Of a DNA stretch of 33,931 bases, positions 14,062 through 22,514 are shown piece by piece. The notes beneath the pieces were generated by a model. The model worked only from the letters and a program-made list of their open reading frames with translations, was not told the origin of the DNA and ran no database searches. The position numbers and the translations under genes were made by a program. The stretch is from CALMEH01 sp964548225 (GTDB taxonomy: Bacteria > Acidobacteriota > Blastocatellia > Pyrinomonadales > Pyrinomonadaceae). Position 1 is the stretch's first letter. Each line of letters starts with the position of its first letter. The stretch lies in contig CAZJQP010000057.1 of NCBI GenBank assembly GCA_964548225.1, positions 1 through 33,931 of the forward strand, given 5' to 3'.

Positions 14062-15143
14062 TCGTTCGCCGTTTTTCGTGTCTTTTTGTGTCTGTTTGTG
14101 GTTAAAATTTCGGTTGCTTTTGCAAAAACTTCCTCCGCTGAGATGCGTGTCATACAGCGATGGTCAATCGGGCAATCGCGCAACATACACGGCGCACAAT
14201 CAACCGTTTTTCTGATAATTTCAGAACCGATTGGTTGCGTAGTTTTTTCGTTTGTCGGACCGAAAATTACTAAAGTTTTCGTGCCGACGGCGGGCGCGAT
14301 GTGCGCCAAGCCCATATCGTTTGAAACGAGTAAATCAATTTCCGCAAGAAGCGCAACAATCTGCGAAAGGGAAGTTTTGCCTGTCAAAATTATCGGTTTT
14401 CTTTGCGATTTTTCAAAAACTTCTTCCGCAACTTCAATTTCGTCTTTCGCACCGACGAGCAAAACATTTGCATCAGTTTCATTTTGCAACAAATTATTGA
14501 GTTTTGCGAAACTTTCCGCTTGCCAACGCTTGGCGCGTGAATTTGTCGAACCAACGCCGAGCGCAACTGTTTTTTTCGATAAATCAACACCGTGATTTTC
14601 TAAAATATTTCGTGCTTTTTCGCGCCTTTCTTCGGAAACTTGCAAATCAATTTTCGGCGGATTTTCGCTAATTGAACTTTTCCCGAAATAATGTTTTTCA
14701 ACCTCTGCGACTAAATTCAGATAATAAAAAACTTCGTGCCGTTCGTTTTTCCATTTAGGAATTTCGACGGAGTTTGTCAGCAAAAAACTTCTGCCTTCTT
14801 TTGCATAACCGAACCTTTTCGGAATCTTTGCAAGTTTCGCAACCAGAGCCGATTCAAACGAATTCGGAAACAAAACGGCTAAATCAAATTGGTTTTCTTT
14901 CAGTTTTTTAGCGTTTGAAAATGTGTCGGAGATTTTTGAATCGGTTTTGTCGAAGGTCAGAATTTCGTCCAAAAAATCGGCATCGCGGAAAATGCCTTCC
15001 GCCCAACTGCGCGTGTGAAGTGTGAGTTTCGATTCGGGAAAAATCCGCCGCAACTCACGCAAAGCGGGAATTGACATCACCGCGTCGCCTACCCAATTTG
15101 TGCCGCGCACGACGATTGATTTTGGAATTTCGGCAGAGTTCAT
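14058..15143 (-). CDS. waaF: LPS heptosyltransferase, WaaF type (GT9)
   Basis: A 361-residue glycosyltransferase family 9 enzyme adding heptose from ADP-heptose to the LPS core on the cytoplasmic face. The N-terminus RGTNWVGDAVMSIPALRELR is typical. The C-terminal domain has SNDMGLAHIAPAVGTKTLVI then FGPTNEKTTQP, and the Cys-rich end CAPCMLRDCPIDHRCM, which marks the heptosyltransferase II group. The last dozen residues (NRHKKTRKTANE) are encoded by repeat-like DNA. Operon with gmhB (4-base overlap). Together they imply a heptose-containing LPS. Confidence 0.92.
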   Translation of the reverse strand: MNSAEIPKSIVVRGTNWVGDAVMSIPALRELRRIFPESKLTLHTRSWAEGIFRDADFLDEILTFDKTDSKISDTFSNAKKLKENQFDLAVLFPNSFESALVAKLAKIPKRFGYAKEGRSFLLTNSVEIPKWKNERHEVFYYLNLVAEVEKHYFGKSSISENPPKIDLQVSEERREKARNILENHGVDLSKKTVALGVGSTNSRAKRWQAESFAKLNNLLQNETDANVLLVGAKDEIEVAEEVFEKSQRKPIILTGKTSLSQIVALLAEIDLLVSNDMGLAHIAPAVGTKTLVIFGPTNEKTTQPIGSEIIRKTVDCAPCMLRDCPIDHRCMTRISAEEVFAKATEILTTNRHKKTRKTANE

Positions 15144-15166
15144 TCGATAAGATTCTACCTTATTTT

Positions 15167-15248
15167 GCCCGCGAATAAACGCGAATAAACGCGAATAAAG
15201 CCAAAATAGAACAAAATTATTCGCGCAGATTCGCGTTTATTCGCGGGC
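15167..15248. repeat. GCGAATAAAC direct repeats in an inverted repeat
   Basis: Three 10-bp units of GCGAATAAAC-type sequence (15171-15200) lie between waaF and the zinc-ribbon gene. The outer 19 bp (15167-15185) are the exact reverse complement of 15230-15248. It could form a stable hairpin ending the upstream minus-strand gene at 15258 or shaping the waaF leader. Confidence 0.82.
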
Positions 15249-15257
15249 AAATGTTTC

Positions 15258-16355
15258 TTATCGTTTCAAAAGCAAAATCAGCAAAACGATAAAGAAAATA
15301 ATCGAAAAGATGAGCAGGAAAATCTTGAACCAACTGTAAGGTCTTTCGCCTTGAACTTCGCCTGTGCGCCCGTTGACAACGATTTGGAAAACTTTGCCTT
15401 TAAAGTTGTATGCGCCCGCGTAAATCGGTAAAAGCAAGTGTTTGAACGTGATATTCGCGTAATTTATCGCCAAATTATGAACTCTCTGCTCATCGCCGCC
15501 GATGTCGTTTTCGGCATCATCGTGAATTTGCGCGTTGGCGATTTGCTTGAATTTTTCAAAACCTTCGTCCAAAGCAATTTGATAAGTTTGCGCTTTATGT
15601 CCCGACAAAAACGCCGGTTCGTAAGATTTCAATTCGTGCAAATCCCAAGGTTCGAGTTTTTTGATATATTCTTCCGGCAAAGATTTTGTCGCCGGAATGC
15701 AAACGTCATCGAATTGGCGCGAAACATAGCCCGAAACCGAAGACCAATTTGTATAGCGCACCTGCCGTGATTTTTGTTCGCCGTTTTCTTCATAATATTC
15801 GGTTTGATAATAATAATCGCCGCGTTCGCCGTCGTAATTCGCATCCGTGAAAGCGTCGTAAGTCCAATAAGGAATGTAAATACTATCCAATTTGTTCGCG
15901 CTCGCCATCGTTTTCAGCGCAGACGGAGCAAACCAGAGCGATGAAAGCCACGAATTAAAACCTGCCATTGCTTGCTGTTCGGGAACAGAAAAAGGCAAAA
16001 CGCCTTCGGGCGCAACCAACGGGTCAGCGGCTTTCGGTTGCGCGACGATTTTCCCGCCGCAAAAAGCGCATTTTGTCGCCGTTTCGGGCGGCGTGAAATT
16101 GACAATTGCGCCGCAACTGTCGCACCTGACTTGCATTGCTTCCTGCGCCATCGGTTGCAGATTTTGCATTCCGCGTTGCAGAAACTCATAATAATCGCGC
16201 TCGTCAACCGTTCCGTCTGCCGCAACTTCTTGTTTATTTCCGCAAAAAGGACACGCAAGTTTGCCGCTTTTCGCATCAAAAACCATATTCGCGCCGCAAT
16301 TTTGGCACAAAAACCGATTTACATTTTCTTTATTAATTTCAGGGGAATTTTCCAT
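15258..16355 (-). CDS. Double zinc-ribbon protein with a C-terminal membrane anchor
   Basis: A 365-residue protein. Two C-x2-C...C-x2-C zinc ribbons lie near the N-terminus (Cys17/20/35/38 and Cys78/81/96/99), the first of TFIIB-like form. They are followed by a central domain rich in Tyr and Trp (YIPYWTYDA, then a Y-rich loop GDYYYQTEYYEE) and a single transmembrane helix at the very end (FLLIFSIIFFIVLLILLL). The stretch LLLPIYAGAYNFKGKVFQIV then VNGRTGEVQGERPYS is typical of a family often mislabelled as helicase or RNA polymerase subunit because of the ribbons. No catalytic motif is seen. Function unknown; a tail-anchored cytosolic metal-binding scaffold is the simplest reading. Single gene, not clearly in an operon. 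Confidence 0.78.
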   Translation of the reverse strand: MENSPEINKENVNRFLCQNCGANMVFDAKSGKLACPFCGNKQEVAADGTVDERDYYEFLQRGMQNLQPMAQEAMQVRCDSCGAIVNFTPPETATKCAFCGGKIVAQPKAADPLVAPEGVLPFSVPEQQAMAGFNSWLSSLWFAPSALKTMASANKLDSIYIPYWTYDAFTDANYDGERGDYYYQTEYYEENGEQKSRQVRYTNWSSVSGYVSRQFDDVCIPATKSLPEEYIKKLEPWDLHELKSYEPAFLSGHKAQTYQIALDEGFEKFKQIANAQIHDDAENDIGGDEQRVHNLAINYANITFKHLLLPIYAGAYNFKGKVFQIVVNGRTGEVQGERPYSWFKIFLLIFSIIFFIVLLILLLKR

Positions 16356-16394
16356 AATTTTAGTCTGCTGTTTTTAGTGTCGAAATTTCCAATT

Positions 16395-18875
16395 TTATTT
16401 CAAGTTAAAATATAACCTTCTTAGTCTTTCTTCTGCTAATTTTGTATGTTCGTGATTTGCGCCGAGTTTGAACAGCAATGTTTCGTAACTTTTTTGCAAA
16501 AGCGGCGCGGCTTTGTCGAATCTCTGCATTTGCAAAAGCGATTCTGCCAGATAACCTTCGGCAGTGGCAATCAACCAATGTTCAGCCGGCAGAGTTTTTT
16601 GGCGCAATTCAATACATTCGCGCAAAAGTGTTTCGGCTTCCGCCGGACGATTGGTTTGTAAAAAACATCTTGCCAAAAGCAACAAACTACTGCTGATAAC
16701 CGAATGCGTTTCGGGAATCGGATTTTCGCGCCAATCCAAAATCTCACATGCACATTCGACAGATTGCGCGAAATCTTTTTTTCGCATCAGCGCATCGCCC
16801 AGATAAAAAAGCGACCACGCAGTTTCGGCGTGTCCATCGCCAAAGAATCGGCGGCGCAAATCGAGCGTTTGACGAAACAAATTTTCGGCTTCTTCCGGCT
16901 TATCAAGCATAATTGTAATCGCCAAATGAAGCATCGCCAAAGCAATGTCGGGATGTTCGCCGCCGTAAAATTTTTGTGTTACGGAAAGTGCTTTGCGGTG
17001 CATTGATTCAGCCGTTTTTTTATCGCTTGTAACCGAAAAAACATTTGCCAGATTGCTCAACGTCCGTGCAAATTCAGAGTGGTTTTCGCCCAAACAATCG
17101 CGTAAAATCTGCAATTCTTCGTGATGCGCCGCCTTTGCTTCTTGATATTTTGCTTCGAGCATCAAAAGATAACCGAGATTTCCCAGCACGGAAGCGATGT
17201 CCAAATTATCATTTCCAACGCGCCGCAAAATTGAAAGCGATTGCCGAAAAAGTTTTTCCGCCGCTTTCAAATCGCCTTTGGCGTGAAGCAATTTTCCGAA
17301 ATTATTCAAGCTCATTGCCGTTTCCTGATTTTCCAAACCGAAAAGCGTTTGCCGAATTTCCAACGCTTCAGAAAGATGCGGTTCGGCGGAATCAATCTGC
17401 CCGATACTCAAAAAAGTCAAACCGATTGTTGAGCTTAAATCCGCAACTATTTCAGGTTGATTGTCAAAATCTTTCTCAATCGAATCGGCGGCAATCTGCA
17501 AAACTTCGACGACTTTCGCATCTTTCCCGACGGCTCGCGGGTCGGCGGACGCGAGCATTTTTTGTAAGAATTTATTGATTTTCGCGGCTTTGTCACGTTG
17601 CCGCCGAGCAATCCGTGCCTGTCGCGTTGTCGCAAAAATTCCGGCGACAAGCGAAATTGCTACGCCACCGACGGCGGCAACTCCGACTTTGTTTCGTCGA
17701 ACAAATTTTTCAGCACGATAAGCAAAACTGTCTTCACGCGCAATCACCGGCAAACCGTTTTGGTAACGACGGATGTCTTCGGCAAATTGTTCAACCGAAG
17801 AATAACGTCTTTCGGGTTCTTTCCGCATCGCCATCAAAACGATGTTATCCAAATCACCTTTTAATTTTTGTCCTTTGTCCTTTGTCCTTTGTTCTTTACC
17901 GCTTGAGTCCTCTTTAATCGAATGACGAAGAACTAAGGACGACGGACGAACGGGTTCGCTATGGCAAACGGTGTGAATGATGTTTTCCAGACTTTGATTT
18001 TGAAACAAATACGGACGATTTCCCGTTAAAATCTCGTAAAGCACAACGCCCAAACTATAAACGTCGGTCGAAGTCGTAACGCTCTCGCCGCGAACTTGTT
18101 CGGGCGAAGCATATTCGGGTGTCATTACATTAAAATTCGTCGCCGTTTGTCCGGTTTCAAAATCAGTAGCTGGCGTAAGCAATTTAGCAATACCGAAATC
18201 AAGAAGTTTTGGAGTCTCATCGTCCGCAACGAGAATGTTTGAAGGTTTCAAATCACGATGAACAATCAAATTTCGATGCGCGTAAGAAACCGCCGCACAA
18301 ACTTCAAGAAAAAGTTTAAGCCGCGCATCCAAATCGAGATTTTTTTCTTCGCAAAATCGCGTCAAAGGCAAACCTTCGACATATTCCATCACCAAAAACG
18401 GTAAACCGTCGTCTGTCGCGCCGCCGTCGAGCAGACGCGCAATGTTCGTATGTTCGAGATTTGCCAAAATCTGCCGTTCGTTGCGAAAACGATTGATAAT
18501 TTCGTCCGTGTCAAAGCCGCGTTTGATGAGTTTAACCGCAACTTTTTTCTTAAATTCTGCGTCGGCGCGTTCCGCCAGAAAAACCGCGCCCATTCCGCCG
18601 CGCCCAAGTTCCGACAAAATTTTATACGCGCCGATTTGTTTGCCGACAATAGAGTTTTTCTGCTCAGTTTCAAAAAAATCCGTCATCGCCGCGACGGGCG
18701 CAACGATAAAATTTTCAGCCTCATCGTGCGCTTCAAGAAGCGTTTCGACTTCGAGTTTTATCAATTCGTCGCCAGCCGCTTGCATTTCGATAAAATTCTG
18801 CCGTTCCGCCAACGGCAAATCCATCGCCGTCTGAAAAATCTCTTTCGCTTTTATCCATTTTTCAGTTTCGAGCAT
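16395..18875 (-). CDS. Membrane-spanning Ser/Thr protein kinase with C-terminal TPRs
   Basis: An 826-residue kinase of the PknB type. Gly loop GRGGMGAVF (91-99), Lys115, Glu133, catalytic loop HRDLKPSN (207-214), DFG (226-228) and the APE-equivalent SPEQ are all present, so it should be active. A transmembrane helix follows at about 398-416, then kinesin-light-chain-like TPRs to the end, placed outside the cytoplasm. Between the C-lobe helices, residues about 313-338 are an insertion encoded by a heptamer inverted repeat (17868-17955). The N-terminal 80 residues are the usual helical segment of these acidobacterial kinases. It starts 7 bases after the ECF sigma factor stop, suggesting a functional pair. 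Substrate unknown. Confidence 0.92.
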   Translation of the reverse strand: MLETEKWIKAKEIFQTAMDLPLAERQNFIEMQAAGDELIKLEVETLLEAHDEAENFIVAPVAAMTDFFETEQKNSIVGKQIGAYKILSELGRGGMGAVFLAERADAEFKKKVAVKLIKRGFDTDEIINRFRNERQILANLEHTNIARLLDGGATDDGLPFLVMEYVEGLPLTRFCEEKNLDLDARLKLFLEVCAAVSYAHRNLIVHRDLKPSNILVADDETPKLLDFGIAKLLTPATDFETGQTATNFNVMTPEYASPEQVRGESVTTSTDVYSLGVVLYEILTGNRPYLFQNQSLENIIHTVCHSEPVRPSSLVLRHSIKEDSSGKEQRTKDKGQKLKGDLDNIVLMAMRKEPERRYSSVEQFAEDIRRYQNGLPVIAREDSFAYRAEKFVRRNKVGVAAVGGVAISLVAGIFATTRQARIARRQRDKAAKINKFLQKMLASADPRAVGKDAKVVEVLQIAADSIEKDFDNQPEIVADLSSTIGLTFLSIGQIDSAEPHLSEALEIRQTLFGLENQETAMSLNNFGKLLHAKGDLKAAEKLFRQSLSILRRVGNDNLDIASVLGNLGYLLMLEAKYQEAKAAHHEELQILRDCLGENHSEFARTLSNLANVFSVTSDKKTAESMHRKALSVTQKFYGGEHPDIALAMLHLAITIMLDKPEEAENLFRQTLDLRRRFFGDGHAETAWSLFYLGDALMRKKDFAQSVECACEILDWRENPIPETHSVISSSLLLLARCFLQTNRPAEAETLLRECIELRQKTLPAEHWLIATAEGYLAESLLQMQRFDKAAPLLQKSYETLLFKLGANHEHTKLAEERLRRLYFNLK
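17868..17955. repeat. GTCCTTT heptamer inverted repeat inside the kinase gene
   Basis: Four exact-period units GTCCTTT, GTCCTTT, GTCCTTT, GTTCTTT (17870-17897) face a degenerate reverse complement (AAGAACTAAGGACGACGGAC, about 17928-17947) across a 30-base loop. It is read in frame as a Lys/Gln/Ser-rich insertion in the kinase C-lobe. The same heptamer occurs at 14042-14062 at the start of gmhB. Confidence 0.8.
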
Positions 18876-18882
18876 TTGAGTA

Positions 18883-19455
18883 TTAATTGGTTTTCATCTG
18901 CCGGAAAAGCCACGCTCGCGCCGTCGCCCATTCGCGTTTGACGGTTGCCGGAGAAATTTTCAAAACTTCCGCCGTTTCTTCAACCGTCAAACCGCCGAAA
19001 AATCTCAATTCGACGATACGGCTTTGCTGTTCGTCTTGTTGCGCGAGTTTTTGCAAGGCTTCATCCAACGCGATTAAATCAATATCTTGCGATTCGTTGG
19101 AAAAGCTAATCGCTTCATCAAGCGCGATTTTGTGCGCTCCGCCGCCGCGTTTATCGGCGGCGACGGCGCGGGCGTGGTCAACCAGAATATTCCGCATCGT
19201 TTGCGCGGCGACGGCAAAAAAATGTGCGCGGTCTTGCCAATTTATTTCCGAAGTATCAATTAATTTCATATACGCTTCGTGAACAAGCGCGGTCGGCTGA
19301 AGCGTATGATTCGAGCGTTGACGTTGTAAATAACTCGCGGCGAGCTTTCGCAATTCTTTATAAACAAGCATCATCAAACGGTCAGCCGCTTCACGGTCGC
19401 CACTGCTCCAAGCCTTTAAAAATACCGTAACTTCTTTTGATTGATTCGTTTCCAC
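18883..19455 (-). CDS. ECF-type sigma factor (TIGR02999-like)
   Basis: A 190-residue sigma-70 family factor. Region 2 is visible as LRKLAASYLQRQRSNHTLQP, followed by TALVHEAYMKLID, and region 4 as GGLTVEETAEVLKISPATVK then REWATARAWL, a helix-turn-helix for -35 recognition. The motif RAHFFAVAAQTMRNILVDHA with a G-G-G loop (DKRGGGAHK) is a hallmark of the ECF group expanded in Acidobacteria and Planctomycetes and commonly paired with Ser/Thr kinases. No anti-sigma gene is adjacent; the kinase 7 bases downstream may control it, as proposed for such pairs. Confidence 0.9.
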   Translation of the reverse strand: METNQSKEVTVFLKAWSSGDREAADRLMMLVYKELRKLAASYLQRQRSNHTLQPTALVHEAYMKLIDTSEINWQDRAHFFAVAAQTMRNILVDHARAVAADKRGGGAHKIALDEAISFSNESQDIDLIALDEALQKLAQQDEQQSRIVELRFFGGLTVEETAEVLKISPATVKREWATARAWLFRQMKTN

Positions 19456-19579
19456 TTCGATTTTCCAAGCGCGAAATTAATTATAACTTTTTTTTTCATT
19501 TTTTTTGAGCCGCTTTTCTGACCGAATCCGTTATTGGTGGTAGAAAGCAAATTTCTATTAAATAATCAGGAGAAAATAT

Positions 19580-20944
19580 ATGAAACTTAGAAAATTTTTC
19601 GCAGTCATTTTGACATTAAATTTATTTACATCGGCTATCTTGGTCAACGGTCAAGATTCAAGGTTTGAAACAAATATCAGTAACACACTGCCGCCGCCGC
19701 AGTATCAGATTTTTGACATCGGTGTCGCGCAAGCAGGCGATTCAGCGGTGCAAGGTTTGGGCGCATCAGTTGGCGGCATCGGTTTAGGACGTTCGATTCG
19801 CACCGGCGGTTCACAGGCTTTTTCGTGGACGCAAAGTGCAGGAATTAAAGCCTTGACAAATCTTTCGGGACTTAATTTTTGTCTCGCGTCGGGCGCAAAC
19901 GGTAACAATTCGGTGGCTGGCACTTGTGCCACATCATTAACCGGCACGGGACGCTTGCCCGTTATCTGGCAAAATGACGTTCCTTCGCAACTTACTTTGC
20001 CTGCAGGTCAAACGATTGGCGATGCCAACGACGTGAACAATTCTGGAATCGTCGTCGGTTCGAGCGGCAACGGAAGCGGTCAGCGCGGCGTTATTTACAC
20101 GAGCGGAATAGGAGCAAATATTAGCCAAACTACGGCAAATGGCAGTTTTTTTACAACGGCATTCAAAATCAATGATTCAGGTCGCGTCGTCGGACAAGGA
20201 ATTGACCCGACCAACGCCGCCCGCAATGTTGGTATGGTTTATGACATCGGCAGCAGTTCGGCATTTGAAGTCGGTGCGCTTTCGGGAGCGAACGGCGCGT
20301 TGGCTTTTGATGTCAGCAACAGCGGATTTGTCGTCGGTTCGAGTATGCAAAATCAAGGTTCGGGCAGACCGTATATCTGGTCGCAAGCTAATGGAATGAC
20401 GGAAATTCCGCTTCCCGTTGGAACGACACAAGGTTCGGCGCGTTCGGTTAATTCGGCAGGTTGGGCAGTCGGCACGGCATCTTCGGCATTCGCCATTCCG
20501 TTTCTTTATGACGGCACGGCAACTTATCGGCTACAAGATTTAATTCCGGCGGGAACAGGTTGGGATTTGTCAACGAACACTTCGTCATCCGCGCTCGGCA
20601 TCAGCGATAGCGGCATAATTGTCGGCACGGGAGTTTTCAACGGTCAGATTCGCGCTTACGCAATGGTGCCTGTTGCTGCCTCAAATGTTTCCGTCGGCGG
20701 ACGCATTTTGTCGGCAAGCGGCAAGCCGATAAGCAAAGCCGTTGTTACAATTTCCGGCGGAAATCTGCCACAGCCGATTGTTGTAAGAACAGCCGCTTTC
20801 GGATATTACAACTTCCAAGATTTGATGCCGGGCGTTACATATACGGTAAGTGTTGCCGCCAAAGGCTATGCCTTCGCCCAACCGACGCAGATGATTACGC
20901 CGCAATCAAATGTTACTGATTTGAATTTTACGTCAGTGCAATGA
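19580..20944 (+). CDS. Secreted HAF-repeat protein with a C-terminal carboxypeptidase-regulatory-like domain
   Basis: A 454-residue protein with a Sec signal peptide (LRKFFAVILTLNLFTSAILV, cleavage near NGQ). The middle 330 residues hold repeated units of the HAF type: A-x-x-V-N-x-S-G-x-V-V-G-S followed by a beta segment with W or Y (DVNNSGIVVGSS, INDSGRVVGQG, VSNSGFVVGSS, VNSAGWAVGTA, ISDSGIIVGTG). These look like a beta-propeller or solenoid. Residues about 370-454 form a CarboxypepD_reg-like beta sandwich (GGRILSASGKPISKAVVTIS). The start is supported by AGGAG at 19568-19572. It is probably exported and surface-located; function unknown. It diverges from the sigma/kinase pair. Confidence 0.82.
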   Translation: MKLRKFFAVILTLNLFTSAILVNGQDSRFETNISNTLPPPQYQIFDIGVAQAGDSAVQGLGASVGGIGLGRSIRTGGSQAFSWTQSAGIKALTNLSGLNFCLASGANGNNSVAGTCATSLTGTGRLPVIWQNDVPSQLTLPAGQTIGDANDVNNSGIVVGSSGNGSGQRGVIYTSGIGANISQTTANGSFFTTAFKINDSGRVVGQGIDPTNAARNVGMVYDIGSSSAFEVGALSGANGALAFDVSNSGFVVGSSMQNQGSGRPYIWSQANGMTEIPLPVGTTQGSARSVNSAGWAVGTASSAFAIPFLYDGTATYRLQDLIPAGTGWDLSTNTSSSALGISDSGIIVGTGVFNGQIRAYAMVPVAASNVSVGGRILSASGKPISKAVVTISGGNLPQPIVVRTAAFGYYNFQDLMPGVTYTVSVAAKGYAFAQPTQMITPQSNVTDLNFTSVQ

Positions 20945-20967
20945 TAGGCGTGAAAAACAATAAAGAA

Positions 20968-21034
20968 ATTTCCCGCTGATAGCGCAGATTTACGCAGATT
21001 TTATCCGTGTTATCTGCGCTATTTGCGGGAAATC
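20968..21034. terminator. Inverted repeat between two converging genes
   Basis: ATTTCCCGCTGATAGCGCAG (from 20968) pairs with CTGCGCTATTTGCGGGAAAT (ending 21033), mostly perfect, with a 21-27 base loop. It lies 24 bases after the HAF gene and 10 bases after the stop of the J-domain gene, so it probably ends both. Confidence 0.7.
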
Positions 21035-21043
21035 TCTTTTCAC

Positions 21044-21856
21044 TTACCGAAATGTCGAAATGTCCATTCCGAAACGATCTTTGACATATTCTTCCTGCGC
21101 TTGATTCAGATTTCGCAGATTTGCCAAGCGGCGTTCCGACTTTTTGATGTGTGTAATCGTGCGCTGTGCCATTTGTTTGAGCAAGTTTCGACCTTCACGC
21201 ATTTCGGCTTCGACTTTTTCGCGCAAAACGTAAAGTTCGGAAAGTTCCGCGACCAATTTTTCCTCACGCAATTCTTTCAGACGATTTTTGATTTGAAAAA
21301 TCTGCCGAATCGCTCGCACCAATTCATCGCCAATCGAATCGCCGCGAATCAAATCGGGCGAATCGCGGAAATCTTCGACCAATTTGTTGAGACGATTTTG
21401 GTCTCCGGCAGAATATGCTTCGTTCAATTTCGCCATAAGTTCGTGGCGTTTTTCCTTTTCCTGCGCGTCCAAAGCCAAATCAGGATGAATGATTTTCGCC
21501 AAATTATGATAAGCCTTTTTCGCTTCGGCTGTCGGCTTCCAAGATTGTGTGCAACCATCGGCATTTTCGGCGCGGGCGGCTGATTCTTCGGCTAATTTCC
21601 GCAATTCTTCGGCGCGTTTTTTGATTTCTTCGTCGTCCGGCACGAGTTTGACTTCTTCTTCGGCAATCTGCGCTTCGATTTCATCGAGTTCGGCATAAAG
21701 CCGCGCAACTTCCATCGTGTAGTTTGCCTCAAACTGCTCCAATTCGGCGCGAAGCTCGGTCATTTCTTCTTCACGGTCAGCGAGTTTGTCTTTCAAACGC
21801 TCCAAAACGCGCCGCTTTTTATTCAGTTCAATTTCTTCCGGTGCAAGAACATTCAT
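21044..21856 (-). CDS. Coiled-coil protein with a central J-like domain
   Basis: A 270-residue, highly charged protein. Residues 10-100 form a long coiled coil (LERLKDKLADREEEMTEL and EIEAQIAEEEVKLV). Residues about 110-160 match a J-domain: helix II AKKAYHNLAKIIHPD with an intact HPD (124-126), then ELMAKLNEAYSAGD as helix III. Residues 180-260 are again helical. The HPD suggests that it can stimulate a DnaK-type Hsp70. Similar coiled-coil J-proteins are found in other bacteria without known clients. Its start overlaps the OsmC stop by 4 bases (ATGA), so the two are translationally coupled. Confidence 0.78.
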   Translation of the reverse strand: MNVLAPEEIELNKKRRVLERLKDKLADREEEMTELRAELEQFEANYTMEVARLYAELDEIEAQIAEEEVKLVPDDEEIKKRAEELRKLAEESAARAENADGCTQSWKPTAEAKKAYHNLAKIIHPDLALDAQEKEKRHELMAKLNEAYSAGDQNRLNKLVEDFRDSPDLIRGDSIGDELVRAIRQIFQIKNRLKELREEKLVAELSELYVLREKVEAEMREGRNLLKQMAQRTITHIKKSERRLANLRNLNQAQEEYVKDRFGMDISTFR

Positions 21857-22275
21857 ATTTCGATTATTTCAAAACTTGTCGTAATTGTCGCCGTCGGGCG
21901 CACAGTTGCGGCGACGGAGCAATATTTTGTGTCTGAAAGCTCAATCGCTTTTTCAACGGCTTGCGTCAAAATGTTTTGTCCATATACCAAATGGTGAATG
22001 TGAAGCGCGGTGAAAGCTCGGGGATGTTCTTCGCGCCGTGTGCCTGTAATCTCGACTTTATAATCCGAAACTTTTTGCCGTTTTTTCTCCAAAATCGAAA
22101 CCACATCAACTGCCGTGCAAGCCGCAACAGAAACTAAAAGTAGTTCGAGCGGAGTTGGTGCAGATTTTCTTTCTCCTTTAGTATCAAGAATTAACGAATG
22201 ATTGCTTGGCGTTGTGCCGATGAAAAAATCATCGCCGCCGTATTTGATGGTTGCTTTATATTTGTTGTCTGTCAT
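21853..22275 (-). CDS. OsmC/Ohr family peroxiredoxin-like protein
   Basis: A 140-residue OsmC-family protein. Two Cys are placed as in thiol-dependent peroxidases of the family: Cys53 in VAACTAVDVV and Cys119 in TKYCSVAATV. TPLELLLVSVAAC and the YKVEITGTRREEHPRAF block fit the YhfA-type branch. The ATG at 22275 is chosen because it has AAAGGAAA upstream and the domain starts there (TDNKYKATIKYGG); an upstream start at 22362 would add a basic tail that looks like chance translation. It probably reduces organic hydroperoxides or handles reactive sulfur. It is coupled to the J-domain gene downstream. Confidence 0.9.
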   Translation of the reverse strand: MTDNKYKATIKYGGDDFFIGTTPSNHSLILDTKGERKSAPTPLELLLVSVAACTAVDVVSILEKKRQKVSDYKVEITGTRREEHPRAFTALHIHHLVYGQNILTQAVEKAIELSDTKYCSVAATVRPTATITTSFEIIEI

Positions 22276-22514
22276 CGAAGAATTTCCTTTCCAAAAACTT
22301 AAATCTTTAAACTTTTTGCGTGATTTTATCATAAATTTTTCATCAAAGCATTTCTGGCACAAAAAATGCTTTTTCTCTTTCGGAATATGATTTTATTCCA
22401 AACTACGACAAGTAGAAAAATGTTTCGGGTTGCGCCGACAAACAAAATTTGGGGGCAAAATAGAGTCTGAAAGCGCAATCCGAAACAGCAAAGTTTGTGA
22501 ACGGGAGAACAAAG

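Noticed and set aside
15258..16355. Helicase or RNA polymerase subunit
   Set aside because: Only the zinc ribbons match; there are no ATPase or polymerase motifs and there is a C-terminal membrane helix.
22276..22362. Upstream start for the OsmC protein
   Set aside because: The ATG at 22275 has a good ribosome-binding site and begins at the domain; the extension is a low-quality basic tail.
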